From the NCBI GenBank assembly GCA_963677785.2, contig CAXXDH010000003.1, positions 992,001 through 1,056,000 on the forward strand: DNA of 64,000 nucleotides, read 5' to 3'. How positions within the stretch are numbered: position 1 is the stretch's first letter; each line of letters begins with the position of its first letter. Of the stretch, positions 8,245 through 15,795 are shown one piece after another. The notes under the pieces are model-generated. The model saw nothing but the letters and a program-made list of their open reading frames with translations, was not told the DNA's origin and did not search any database. This DNA comes from G963665495 sp963677785. GTDB lineage: Bacteria > Desulfobacterota > Desulfovibrionia > Desulfovibrionales > Desulfovibrionaceae. The position numbers and the translations under genes were made by a program.

Positions 8245-9382
8245 CCGCAGGAGCCGTACGCTGCACGGGCCGGAAGCAGCAGTCCCGGCGTACAGGGGTA
8301 AAGCCGCAGCCGCGGATCATGGCTTCTATTTCGTTGCTCGTCAGGGCCTGCTCGGAATCCGCTCCGGCCATGTGGCCGATTTTCTCCTCTACCACGGTGC
8401 CGTCGAAATCATCCGCGCCGTAATGCAGCGCGATCTGGGCCGGCTTCACCCCGAGCATTACCCAGTAGGCTTTGATGTGCGCGACATTGTCCAGCATCAA
8501 ACGGCTGACGGCCATGTTCTTCATGTCCTCCAAGCCCGTACGCGGAGACGCCGTATCCGGAAGCTGCAGCCTGCTGTTTTCGGTCAAAAAGGGCAGCGGA
8601 ATAAAACAGTTCACTCCGGCGCCGTTTTTGCCGTCCCGCACGGCCTTGTCCTGCAGCGTACGCAATGCGTCCAGATGTTCCAGGCGGTCCTGATAGCTTT
8701 CCAGATGACCGTAGAGCATGGTGGAATTGGTGGGAAGCCCCAATTCGTGGGCTTCGGCATGAATACGCAGCCAGTCCTCGGCCGGGATCTTTTTTGGGCA
8801 GATTTTCCGGCGCACGTCGGGTGCGAAAATTTCCGCTCCGCCGCCGGGAAGCATGTTCAGCCCCGCGTCTTTGAGCCGGGAAAGCACCTCGCGCGTTTCG
8901 ATACCGGCAATCGTGGCGAAATGGGCGATCTCGACCGCGGTGAAGGCTTTGATGCACATGCCGGGCAAGGCCGTGTGCACTTTTGCCACCAAATCGAGAT
9001 AATAGGAAAAATCAAGCTTCGGATGACAGCCGCCCACGATGTGCGCCTCGTCAGCACCCTGGTCGCGCGCGGCGGCGAATTTTTCCAGGATCTCCTCCTG
9101 ACTGAGAAAAAAACAGCCCTGCTGTCCGAGTTCTCGTTGAAAGGCGCAGAACAGGCAGCCATTCACGCAGATATTCGTATAGTTGACATGGCGGTTGAGG
9201 ACGTAAAAGGCCGTGTCCCCATGCAACTCCGTACGTACGTGATGAGCCAGAGAGCCCAGTGCGTGCAGATCCTCGCAGTCAAAGAGCTTGCGCCCGTCAT
9301 CAACGGACAGGCGTTCCTTGGCCAGAATTTTTTCAAACACCCCGGCCAAGCCGAGGCGCGCGTAATATTCTTTGTCAAACAT
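8237..9382 (-). CDS. mqnE: Aminofutalosine synthase MqnE (radical SAM)
   Basis: MqnE joins the MqnA product to the adenosyl part of SAM, giving aminodeoxyfutalosine. The radical SAM motif is CVNGCLFC, with HVNYTNI before it and IVGGCHPKLDFSYYLD, LPGGGAEIF and NCFIPLPF later. I chose the ATG at 9382 (MFDKEYYARLG), giving 381 residues, because the frame upstream to 9490 has no family-like residues and an AAGG lies about nine bases before 9382. It heads the minus-strand mqn operon, divergent from the second mqnD. Because MqnE makes an amino compound while MqnC needs the hypoxanthine-free form, a deaminase and nucleosidase are also required; one candidate deaminase lies at 15792. Confidence 0.9.
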   Translation of the reverse strand: MFDKEYYARLGLAGVFEKILAKERLSVDDGRKLFDCEDLHALGSLAHHVRTELHGDTAFYVLNRHVNYTNICVNGCLFCAFQRELGQQGCFFLSQEEILEKFAAARDQGADEAHIVGGCHPKLDFSYYLDLVAKVHTALPGMCIKAFTAVEIAHFATIAGIETREVLSRLKDAGLNMLPGGGAEIFAPDVRRKICPKKIPAEDWLRIHAEAHELGLPTNSTMLYGHLESYQDRLEHLDALRTLQDKAVRDGKNGAGVNCFIPLPFLTENSRLQLPDTASPRTGLEDMKNMAVSRLMLDNVAHIKAYWVMLGVKPAQIALHYGADDFDGTVVEEKIGHMAGADSEQALTSNEIEAMIRGCGFTPVRRDCCFRPVQRTAPADA

Positions 9383-9681
9383 AACTGCGGCCTTATACCC
9401 CACGTGGCAACGCCAGGCAACTTGGACGAAATGGGCATCAGTGCGAGTTGAAGCCCCTGCGCATGCATAAGAAACATCTAGAGACTCCAAGTGTTTAAAA
9501 CAGTAACAACCAATAAATAACGTTTTTTATGAATTCATTAGCAGGTATTCAAACTTCATAAACAGATTATTCAAATCATATTAAACCATTTAGAATGATT
9601 ACTGAACACAGGGAATAATTTTCTTATTTATTTCCCTATGCCTTTCTTGCCCCAGCGCTTTCTTTAGGCTACTAGTCAACC
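9383..9681. promoter_or_regulatory. Divergent AT-rich promoter region between mqnE and the second mqnD
   Basis: This AT-rich stretch of about 300 bases separates mqnE (minus) from the second mqnD (plus) and should hold both promoters. An imperfect inverted repeat, AGGGAATAA (9610-9618) with TTATTTCCCT (9628-9637), is a possible operator. I could not assign clear -35/-10 pairs. Confidence 0.4.
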
Positions 9682-10530
9682 ATGAGCAACGACGTACTTT
9701 CCCTTGGCTATTCTCCCTGTCCCAACGATACCTTCATTTTTCACGCCCTGGCACACGGTCTGGCGCCCTTTCCGGCAAAGCTGGATATTTTCCATACGGA
9801 TGTGGAAGAACTGAACCAACGCGTACTGGCTGGAATCCCCGATATCTCCAAGGTTTCCGCGAGTATTTTGCCCAAAATTCTGGATGACTATGTAATCCTG
9901 CGTTGCGGCGGCGCCCTGGGGCGCGGTTGCGGCCCCATCGTGGTTTGTCCGGAAAATTGCGAACTGGAAAAACTCGAAGGCCGCCCCCTGGCAACGCCCG
10001 GATTGAATACCACGGCCCATTTGCTGCTGCGGCTCACCGGCCTCCACGGCGGTCCGTACAAGCCCATGCGCTACGACACGATATTTCCGGCAGTCTGTTC
10101 CGGCGAAGTGGCCGCAGGGCTGGTAATCCACGAAGGGCGCTTCACCTTCGCCCGTTACGGGCTGCACCAGATTCTTGATCTCGGCGTCTGGTGGGAAGCG
10201 GCAACGGGACTCCCCCTGCCGCTCGGCGCCATTGTCATGCGCCGCAGCCTGGGCAGCGAACTGCATCTGGCCATGGAAGCCGCCATCCGGGAAAGCCTGC
10301 GCTACGCGCAGAAAAAGCCGGAAGCGTCGCGTACGTATATTCGGGACAATGCCCAGGAAATGGAGCTGGATATCATTTCCAGCCACATCAGAACCTTTGT
10401 CAATGAATTTTCCGAAGACCTCGGCATGGAAGGCCAGGCAGCCATCAAGGCGCTGATCAAACAGGCATTGCATGCGGACGGCAAATCCAACGGCGACTGC
10501 CGGGAGCTGTTTCCCGCGGACCCTGCCTGA
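9682..10530 (+). CDS. mqnD: 1,4-dihydroxy-6-naphthoate synthase MqnD, canonical copy
   Basis: This is the second 282-residue MqnD. It carries the textbook signature YSPCPNDTFIFHAL, GGALGRGCGPIVV, PGLNTTAHLLL, the GLVIHEGRF histidine and GLPLPLGAIVMRRSLG. It is the more family-typical of the two copies and so probably the main pathway enzyme. It is divergent from mqnE and convergent with the Elp3-like gene, whose end lies 11 bases away. The two mqnD genes have identical protein length and remain clearly alignable throughout, indicating duplication or acquisition of a homologue. Confidence 0.9.
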   Translation: MSNDVLSLGYSPCPNDTFIFHALAHGLAPFPAKLDIFHTDVEELNQRVLAGIPDISKVSASILPKILDDYVILRCGGALGRGCGPIVVCPENCELEKLEGRPLATPGLNTTAHLLLRLTGLHGGPYKPMRYDTIFPAVCSGEVAAGLVIHEGRFTFARYGLHQILDLGVWWEAATGLPLPLGAIVMRRSLGSELHLAMEAAIRESLRYAQKKPEASRTYIRDNAQEMELDIISSHIRTFVNEFSEDLGMEGQAAIKALIKQALHADGKSNGDCRELFPADPA

Positions 10531-10541
10531 CAATTATGAAG

Positions 10542-11597
10542 CTATGCGGATTGCAGACAGTCCGCACCAGTCCGCAATGTAAATCCATCCTCTCCGGCAA
10601 AACGAACGGTCGCCGCTGTCAGCCCCAGCCGGGCGTACGGTTCGCGCATCTCGCCACGCCAGCCCCAGAATTCGCCCTGTACGCGCCGGGGCGCCACAAG
10701 CTGCTTTGGTACGGACTCCAGCCCGCGCAGCCTGTTCCGGAGAAAAAGATACAGCGCCATAGCCCTGACCCGCATACCCAGAGACGGATGCCACGGTCCG
10801 TCCAGCAAATGGTCCCGCAAGGACTCTTCCGGCGCGAGCCCTATCCGCAGCACCCGTATGGATTCCTCCCAGAATCGCAACAAGGCGGGGGCCAACGCAG
10901 CAATTGTTACGTTCATTTCCCAGGGTCTGTAGGCTCCCTTCCGCCATAATCGCGCCAGTTGTGTCCCCTCCAAAACAACACAAGGGTAGACGCGAACCGC
11001 AAACGGATGCAGTAAACAGGTCTGTTCCAGATCTTTTTTCCAAAGACTTGGCGTATGTCCGGGCAAACCGGGCAACAGCTGGATTCCCGCCTGCAGCCCC
11101 ATAACCTTGATACGCTCCACCGCAGCGTACACCACATCCGACGCATATCCCCGGCCAGCAAGTTCCAGGACCCGATTGTCAAAGGACTGTACGCCCAGCT
11201 CCACAAGCTCGAGTCCGTACTCCCGCAACAATTCAAGCCGTTCCGCAGGGACCGCGTCGGGCCTGGTGGAACAGCGGACCGCGCGTACGAGCCCCGCTTC
11301 GGCGTACTGCCTGGCCAGAGCCAGAAAGGCACGCTGCCATTTTTCAGCGAGCAAGGTGAAAGTGCCGCCAAAAAATCCCAGTTCCACGGGCGGGTGGTCC
11401 CCATCGGACAATGCCTGACGCAAACGGGCTTCGAGCGCGTCGTGCGCTTTTTGCAAAGAAAAAGATCGCTGCCCGGTCTGCAGGTCCTGCGCGCAATAAA
11501 TACATTTGTTCGGGCAACCCGCAAAAGGAAGAAACACCGGCCAGAGCCTGTGCTTTTCAGCGTGCGGCTGCGGATGAGCAAAGGTTTTGAGCGTCAT
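10542..11597 (-). CDS. Elp3-like radical SAM protein without acetyltransferase domain
   Basis: The protein has a radical SAM motif CPNKCIYC near residue 29, then GFFGGTF, STRPDAV, ELGVQSFDNRVL and GIQLLPGLPG, as in the Elp3/YhcC-like group (COG1243-type). At 351 residues it ends where true Elp3 would start its acetyltransferase domain. It may act on tRNA or another unknown substrate. The start is uncertain: the frame is open to a TTG at 11681, but the segment before MTLKTF (11597) is not family-like and neither site has an ideal ribosome site. Confidence 0.65.
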   Translation of the reverse strand: MTLKTFAHPQPHAEKHRLWPVFLPFAGCPNKCIYCAQDLQTGQRSFSLQKAHDALEARLRQALSDGDHPPVELGFFGGTFTLLAEKWQRAFLALARQYAEAGLVRAVRCSTRPDAVPAERLELLREYGLELVELGVQSFDNRVLELAGRGYASDVVYAAVERIKVMGLQAGIQLLPGLPGHTPSLWKKDLEQTCLLHPFAVRVYPCVVLEGTQLARLWRKGAYRPWEMNVTIAALAPALLRFWEESIRVLRIGLAPEESLRDHLLDGPWHPSLGMRVRAMALYLFLRNRLRGLESVPKQLVAPRRVQGEFWGWRGEMREPYARLGLTAATVRFAGEDGFTLRTGADCLQSA

Positions 11598-11801
11598 AAA
11601 CGGAGCATACAGGGTCTTTGACGGATGGCAAGTATCGACGGAATGCGCCTCAATACTTTTATTTCTATTGACAAAAGACAATTTCCCGGTGCAAAGGCAT
11701 GTGACTGTGTTGCAAAAAAAGTCGTAAATCCGGCAGAGTTCCGTTGACGAGCGAAGCTCGCATGTGTTAGGGCAACGCAGTCATGTGAACAAAAGAACGA
11801 A

Positions 11802-12164
11802 GTGGCACTTTTCAGCAAGAGTCGCCACGAAGGCTCGGAATCTCGTTGCATGTTGATTAAGAAGTATTTCCGACTCGACCGAGAGTACCGGGACGCCCTG
11901 ACCAATGCCAGTGTCATGGGCCTTCACATGGTAACGCACACCCTGGTGGGTGCTGCCGCAGGATATTTTTTAGACCGTTGGCTGGATACCAAGCCCTGGC
12001 TGCTGCTGGTTTGCCTTGTGCTGGGCTCCGCGGCTGGATTCAAGTCGGTCTATGTAGATTTGAAACAAGTGCTCCGCGGCATGCGGGCCGCGCCCGGATC
12101 GGATACGAAACCGGACGACGAGTCCCCTGCGGAGACAAGTGGTGATAAACACAGTGATTCCTGA
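11802..12164 (+). CDS. AtpZ/AtpI-family F0F1 ATP synthase accessory protein
   Basis: This small membrane protein (120 residues from a GTG at 11802) has two hydrophobic helices around GLHMVTHTLVGAAAGYFLD and PWLLLVCLVLGSAAGF, the layout of the AtpZ/AtpQ family encoded first in many ATP synthase operons. Members are thought to help assemble the enzyme or handle Mg2+. An ATG at 11850 is an alternative start. The charged tail (TKPDDESPAETSGDKHSDS) is not conserved in the family. It is followed by atpI, with a 26-base overlap. Confidence 0.65.
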   Translation: MALFSKSRHEGSESRCMLIKKYFRLDREYRDALTNASVMGLHMVTHTLVGAAAGYFLDRWLDTKPWLLLVCLVLGSAAGFKSVYVDLKQVLRGMRAAPGSDTKPDDESPAETSGDKHSDS

Positions 12165-12597
12165 CTTTCGATGGATGAACTCCGGCCTTGAAAAATGGCT
12201 GTTCGAAAAGGGCTTCAAAGAGGCTGCCGTACGGATCATGGTCCGCAACCAGCTTTGGCTTACCGCCGCATCCGTTCTTTTCACCGCAGCATTCTATTGG
12301 GCCGGGCTGTGGCCGGTGTACTATCTGGTGGGCGTTCTGCTCGCCACGTACAACTTCTTCTCCCTGGCCAGGTTCATTCAACAAGTGGTACATTACCATT
12401 TTACTCGGGCGCTGCTGGTTTCACTGTTAGTACGCGTCTATGGCCGGCTGCTGCTGACCGGACTGGTTTTGGTAGTAATGATCGGCTGGCTCAAGGCACC
12501 TGTGGAAGCCTTGTTGATAGGTCTCTCCACAGTGGTGGCAACAATACTTTTTTGGGGTGGCTCTTACGTTTTCGAGCAAAAAGTTAAGGAGGCATAA
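12139..12597 (+). CDS. atpI: ATP synthase subunit I
   Basis: A 152-residue protein with four predicted membrane helices, placed immediately before atpB as is usual for AtpI, which helps assemble the c ring. The GTG at 12139 follows GGAG; an ATG at 12172 is an alternative. The call rests on size, hydrophobic pattern and operon position rather than on a diagnostic motif. Confidence 0.65.
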   Translation: MVINTVIPDFRWMNSGLEKWLFEKGFKEAAVRIMVRNQLWLTAASVLFTAAFYWAGLWPVYYLVGVLLATYNFFSLARFIQQVVHYHFTRALLVSLLVRVYGRLLLTGLVLVVMIGWLKAPVEALLIGLSTVVATILFWGGSYVFEQKVKEA

Positions 12598-12602
12598 GGG
12601 AT

Positions 12603-13313
12603 ATGGCAGGTGGATTACCGCATCCGGTGCTCTGGTCGCACCTTTCCGGACTTGACCATGCTGTGGCAGAAATGCTGGGCAATCCGCACATGGAAACCAA
12701 GCACATCGTTTACTCCTGGCTGGCAATGATCATTCTGATCGTCTTCAGTTATTTCGCCAGAAAGAAATTGACCCTTGTACCGGGTAAAGTTCAAAATGTC
12801 GCGGAGGTCATTGTTGGTGGATTGGAGGATTTTACCATCTCTGTCGTCGGAGAAGACGGCAAAAAAATCTTCCCGATCCTGTGCGGCATTTTTCTGTTTA
12901 TTCTGGTGCAAAACCTTCTGGGGCTTGTCCCCGGCTGCGATGCCCCAACGGCCAACGTCAACACCAACGCCGCCATGGCGCTGTTCGCGTTCGCTTACTA
13001 CAACCTGGTAGGCCTCTGGCGCTGGAAAGCCGGTTACATCAAACATTTCATGGGCCCGATGTGGTGGCTGTCTCCGCTGATGCTGCCTCTCGAATGCATC
13101 AGCCACATAGCACGCCCCCTCTCTCTGACCCTTCGTCTTTTCGGTAACATCCGCGGCGAAGAAATCGTGCTCGTGCTGTTCTTCATGCTGGCCCCTGTCG
13201 TGGGCACGGTACCGATCTACTTTTTGTTCATGATCGCAAAGGTACTGCAGGCGTTTATCTTCTTCATGCTGACCATGATTTACCTGAAGGGCTCTCTGGA
13301 GCACGCGCATTAA
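12603..13313 (+). CDS. atpB: ATP synthase F0 subunit a
   Basis: Subunit a forms the ion half-channels against the c ring. The 236-residue protein has the essential arginine in LSLTLRLFGNIRGEE, with ISHIARP before it, and the usual five to six membrane helices. A strong AAGGAGG site precedes the ATG. It is followed by atpE; the b, delta and F1 genes are not in this window, so the operon is split into an F0 a/c part and the rest, as is common in Desulfovibrio relatives. Confidence 0.92.
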   Translation: MAGGLPHPVLWSHLSGLDHAVAEMLGNPHMETKHIVYSWLAMIILIVFSYFARKKLTLVPGKVQNVAEVIVGGLEDFTISVVGEDGKKIFPILCGIFLFILVQNLLGLVPGCDAPTANVNTNAAMALFAFAYYNLVGLWRWKAGYIKHFMGPMWWLSPLMLPLECISHIARPLSLTLRLFGNIRGEEIVLVLFFMLAPVVGTVPIYFLFMIAKVLQAFIFFMLTMIYLKGSLEHAH

Positions 13314-13387
13314 AATCGTGCAAGCATACTACTATGGGGAAATGGTCGTCAGACCGAAACATACAACACACTTTAGGAGGAATCCAA

Positions 13388-13699
13388 ATGCGTAAGACTC
13401 TGATTACTCTGGTTAACCTGATTGCCCTTCTGGCCTGCGCCAGCGTAGCCTTTGCCGCCGAAGGCGCCGATGTACCCCTGGCTACCGGCCTGATCAAACT
13501 CGCTGCCGCTTTCGGTATGGCCATCGCCGCCGCCGGTTGTGGTATCGGTCAGGGCCTGGGCCTGAAAGCCGCTTGTGAAGGCACCGCCCGTAATCCTGAG
13601 GCCGGTGGTAAGATCATGGTTACCTTGATCCTTGGTCTCGCATTCGTTGAATCTCTTGCTATTTACGCCCTGGTTGTCAACCTGATGCTCATCCTGTAG
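13388..13699 (+). CDS. atpE: ATP synthase F0 subunit c
   Basis: The 103-residue product begins with a cleavable-looking signal (LIALLACASVAFAAE), then the two-helix c subunit. The ion-binding glutamate lies in FVESLAIYALV, and helix 1 carries GCGIGQGLGL. Gln, Glu, Ser and Tyr at these places match several ligands of Na+-type c rings, but the following residue is Leu instead of Thr and a Phe lies two before the Glu, as in H+-type rings. AGGAGG lies 7 bases before the ATG. A strong terminator follows at 13727. Confidence 0.92.
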   Translation: MRKTLITLVNLIALLACASVAFAAEGADVPLATGLIKLAAAFGMAIAAAGCGIGQGLGLKAACEGTARNPEAGGKIMVTLILGLAFVESLAIYALVVNLMLIL

Positions 13700-13726
13700 T
13701 ATCAGAACCAAATCGTAGGTTTTTTT

Positions 13727-13759
13727 GCAAAAAAGGAGGCCTATTGCCTCCTTTTTTGC
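13727..13759 (+). terminator. Intrinsic terminator after the atp genes
   Basis: A perfect 14-bp stem (13727-13740 with 13746-13759) with a 5-base loop CTATT. The right arm contains six consecutive Ts. It lies 27 bases after the atpE stop and separates the atp operon from rex. Confidence 0.85.
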
Positions 13760-13779
13760 CTTCAGTACACGTTATCATT

Positions 13780-13786
13780 TTCACAA
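13780..13786. promoter_or_regulatory. Possible Rex half-site upstream of rex
   Basis: TTCACAA (13780-13786) matches one half of the Rex operator (TTGTGA-N6-TCACAA). The other half is poor (GTTATCA), so autoregulation is only a suggestion. Confidence 0.2.
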
Positions 13787-13811
13787 GAGGTTCGTGCTCT
13801 TGGTTACAAAA

Positions 13812-14516
13812 ATGCACACTCCTATGAAAAGCGAACATATCCCTAGAGCGACCATCCAGCGCCTGGCCATGTACGTCCAGGTCCTCGAAGACCTGACCAG
13901 GGATGGGACGCAAGTAGTATCCTCAGAGTTGCTGGCTAAAGCCTGTTCTGTGAATCCTTCGCAAATTCGCAAGGATCTTGCTTATTTTGGTGAATTTGGC
14001 GTACGCGGCGTCGGCTATTACGTGCAGGAGCTCAACGCCTCCATCAAACGGGCTTTGGGTGTGGATCGAATCTGGAATTGCGCCATTGTCGGTGTCGGCA
14101 ACCTCGGACGCGCCCTGTTGAACCACACGGAGTTCAAAAAGCGCGGATTTTATATTGTCGGCGCCTATGACTGCGATCCCTTCAAAATCGGAGAAGATAT
14201 CTCCGGCCTTGAAGTCATGTGCACGAAGCGCCTGAAGGACAAAGTCGACGAACTCGGCATTGTCATCGCCATCATCACCACCCCGCCGGAACGGGCACAA
14301 CGGGCCGCCAATCACATCATCGATGCCGGTATCAAGGCCATCATGAATTTTGCACCCGCCCGCATTGACGTGCCAAGCGATGTTTGTCTGGAATATGTCG
14401 ACTTTTTCCATCATTTTTACGCTTTGGCTTTCAATACGACGCTTACACAGCGCTACCCTGAAAGCGGCTCCGGGAAAAACGCTTCCAAATCCAAATCAGA
14501 TAACAACCTGAAATAG
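13812..14516 (+). CDS. rex: Redox-sensing transcriptional repressor Rex
   Basis: Rex binds DNA when the NAD+/NADH ratio is high and is released by NADH. The 234-residue protein has the N-terminal winged helix (SVNPSQIRKDLAYFGEFG) and an NAD-binding domain with VGVGNLGRAL. In sulfate reducers Rex is known to control ATP synthase and sulfate-reduction genes, which fits its place right after the atp cluster. The start is uncertain between ATG 13812, ATG 13824 and a TTG at 13800 that has AAGAGG at an ideal distance. Upstream in-frame sequence overlaps the terminator and was rejected. Confidence 0.92.
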   Translation: MHTPMKSEHIPRATIQRLAMYVQVLEDLTRDGTQVVSSELLAKACSVNPSQIRKDLAYFGEFGVRGVGYYVQELNASIKRALGVDRIWNCAIVGVGNLGRALLNHTEFKKRGFYIVGAYDCDPFKIGEDISGLEVMCTKRLKDKVDELGIVIAIITTPPERAQRAANHIIDAGIKAIMNFAPARIDVPSDVCLEYVDFFHHFYALAFNTTLTQRYPESGSGKNASKSKSDNNLK

Positions 14517-14991
14517 CACACCACTATCCTCAGACTTATCTCGTTTTTCTTTCTGTAAAATAATACTCTACTATTTTAGTCTGAATTAAAAATTTTACTG
14601 CTGATACATCTTATTTTCGAAAGCCCATTAAAAAATCCTCTGAAAGATCAAAGGGTGCTCCCCATTCGCGTACCTGGCTGCAGCAGGCAGGGCTGAAAAA
14701 TTAATGGATGGCAGGAGTTATCTCTTTGCCCAGTGGTACTTTTTTTCCGGATGCGCAGCATGGTGCAAGTCAGTCCGACTGGCGCAGGAAACACCGTAAG
14801 AACATCCCTCAAATTCCATCGCGAAATTGTTACCTTTGTGTTGCACTTCCCGTCAGTTGCTCTATACTATTTACCACTTGTGTTTGTATGCATTTTGTAT
14901 CAATTTCCCCTCCGTTACGAAGTTTTAGTCCGGTAGGCGGATTTTGCTGTGTTTTATGCACAACCTCAAACCAGGGATACAGCCTGAGGCC
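14517..14991. other. Intergenic region between rex and the SAM hydrolase gene
   Basis: About 475 AT-rich bases without a credible gene. Short frames at 14708 and 14733 have no family resemblance and no ribosome site. The only feature I can point to is a promoter at 14841-14868. Confidence 0.5.
14841..14868 (+). promoter_or_regulatory. Sigma70-like promoter for the SAM hydrolase/amidohydrolase genes
   Basis: TTGCAC (14841-14846) and TATACT (14863-14868) with 16-base spacing, about 120 bases before the chosen start codon. Confidence 0.45.
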
Positions 14992-15795
14992 ATGCACCAA
15001 ACAATCGCTTTACTTACCGATTTTGGTTTGACTGATCCTTATGTCGGTCAACTGAAAGGAATGATCCTGCAACATGCGCCTGATGCGCGCATTGTGGATC
15101 TTGGACATGACATTGTTCCCTATGCGCTGGAGCAGGCGGCATTTTACCTGCGTGTCAGCTTTTCCTATTTTCCAAAAGGAACCGTGTTCACTGCTGTTGT
15201 TGATCCGGGCGTGGGAGGCTCCCGGCGGATAATCTGCCTGGACGCTTTCGGGTATCATTTCCTCGGCCCTGACAATGGGGTCCTGGGGCTGCTGCTCAAG
15301 GACGACCCCGACGCCACTGCCTACGAAATGTCAGCCAGGTGCTGGGGCGCGGTCTGCCCCACGTTCCACGGCAGAGATCTGTTCGCTCCCATGGCGGCCA
15401 ATCTCTGCATCGGGGAAAGTCCCGAAACCATGGGGCATACCATCGCCCTGGACGCCCTGAAACAACTGACTCATTCGGATCCTCAACCCAACGGCGAATA
15501 CTTGACCGTACGGGTGATGCACGTGGACCATTTCGGCAATGTCATTCTGAATGCCCCTATTGATCCGTGGATGTCGATCTTCCAGAAACAGAGCATCATA
15601 TCGCTGCACAGCCCCACTGGTATCTCATTGAAAATTGTCGACAGCTATTGCCAGCTGCAAGACGGAAGCGTGGGATTGATTCCTGGCAGCCAGGGCTATC
15701 TCGAACTGGCGCAGAACCAGTACGCGGCGTCATCTTATCTGGGCTGCACAGTGGGTGACGAACTTGTTTTCGGGCCAGGGGATTTTTCATTATGA
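14992..15795 (+). CDS. SAM hydrolase (SAM hydroxide adenosyltransferase, DUF62 family)
   Basis: Members of this family, relatives of fluorinase and chlorinase, use hydroxide to split S-adenosylmethionine into adenosine and methionine. The 267-residue protein has LLTDFGLTDPYVGQLKG at the N-terminus, DPGVGGSRR, GPDNGVLG, GRDLFAPMA and a late HVDHFGNVILN. I start at ATG 14992 because GAGG lies just before it; an ATG at 14956 is possible. Its stop overlaps the next start as ATGA, so it is co-translated with the amidohydrolase. Adenosine from this enzyme or a futalosine intermediate could be the deaminase substrate next door. Confidence 0.8.
   Translation: MHQTIALLTDFGLTDPYVGQLKGMILQHAPDARIVDLGHDIVPYALEQAAFYLRVSFSYFPKGTVFTAVVDPGVGGSRRIICLDAFGYHFLGPDNGVLGLLLKDDPDATAYEMSARCWGAVCPTFHGRDLFAPMAANLCIGESPETMGHTIALDALKQLTHSDPQPNGEYLTVRVMHVDHFGNVILNAPIDPWMSIFQKQSIISLHSPTGISLKIVDSYCQLQDGSVGLIPGSQGYLELAQNQYAASSYLGCTVGDELVFGPGDFSL

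Noticed and set aside
11668..11673. TTGACA upstream of the atp genes as a promoter
   Set aside because: No acceptable -10 box lies at 16-18 bases, so a promoter call is not justified.
14708..15031. Small frames between rex and the SAM hydrolase gene
   Set aside because: No ribosome site, no family resemblance, and they overlap the promoter and gene start.
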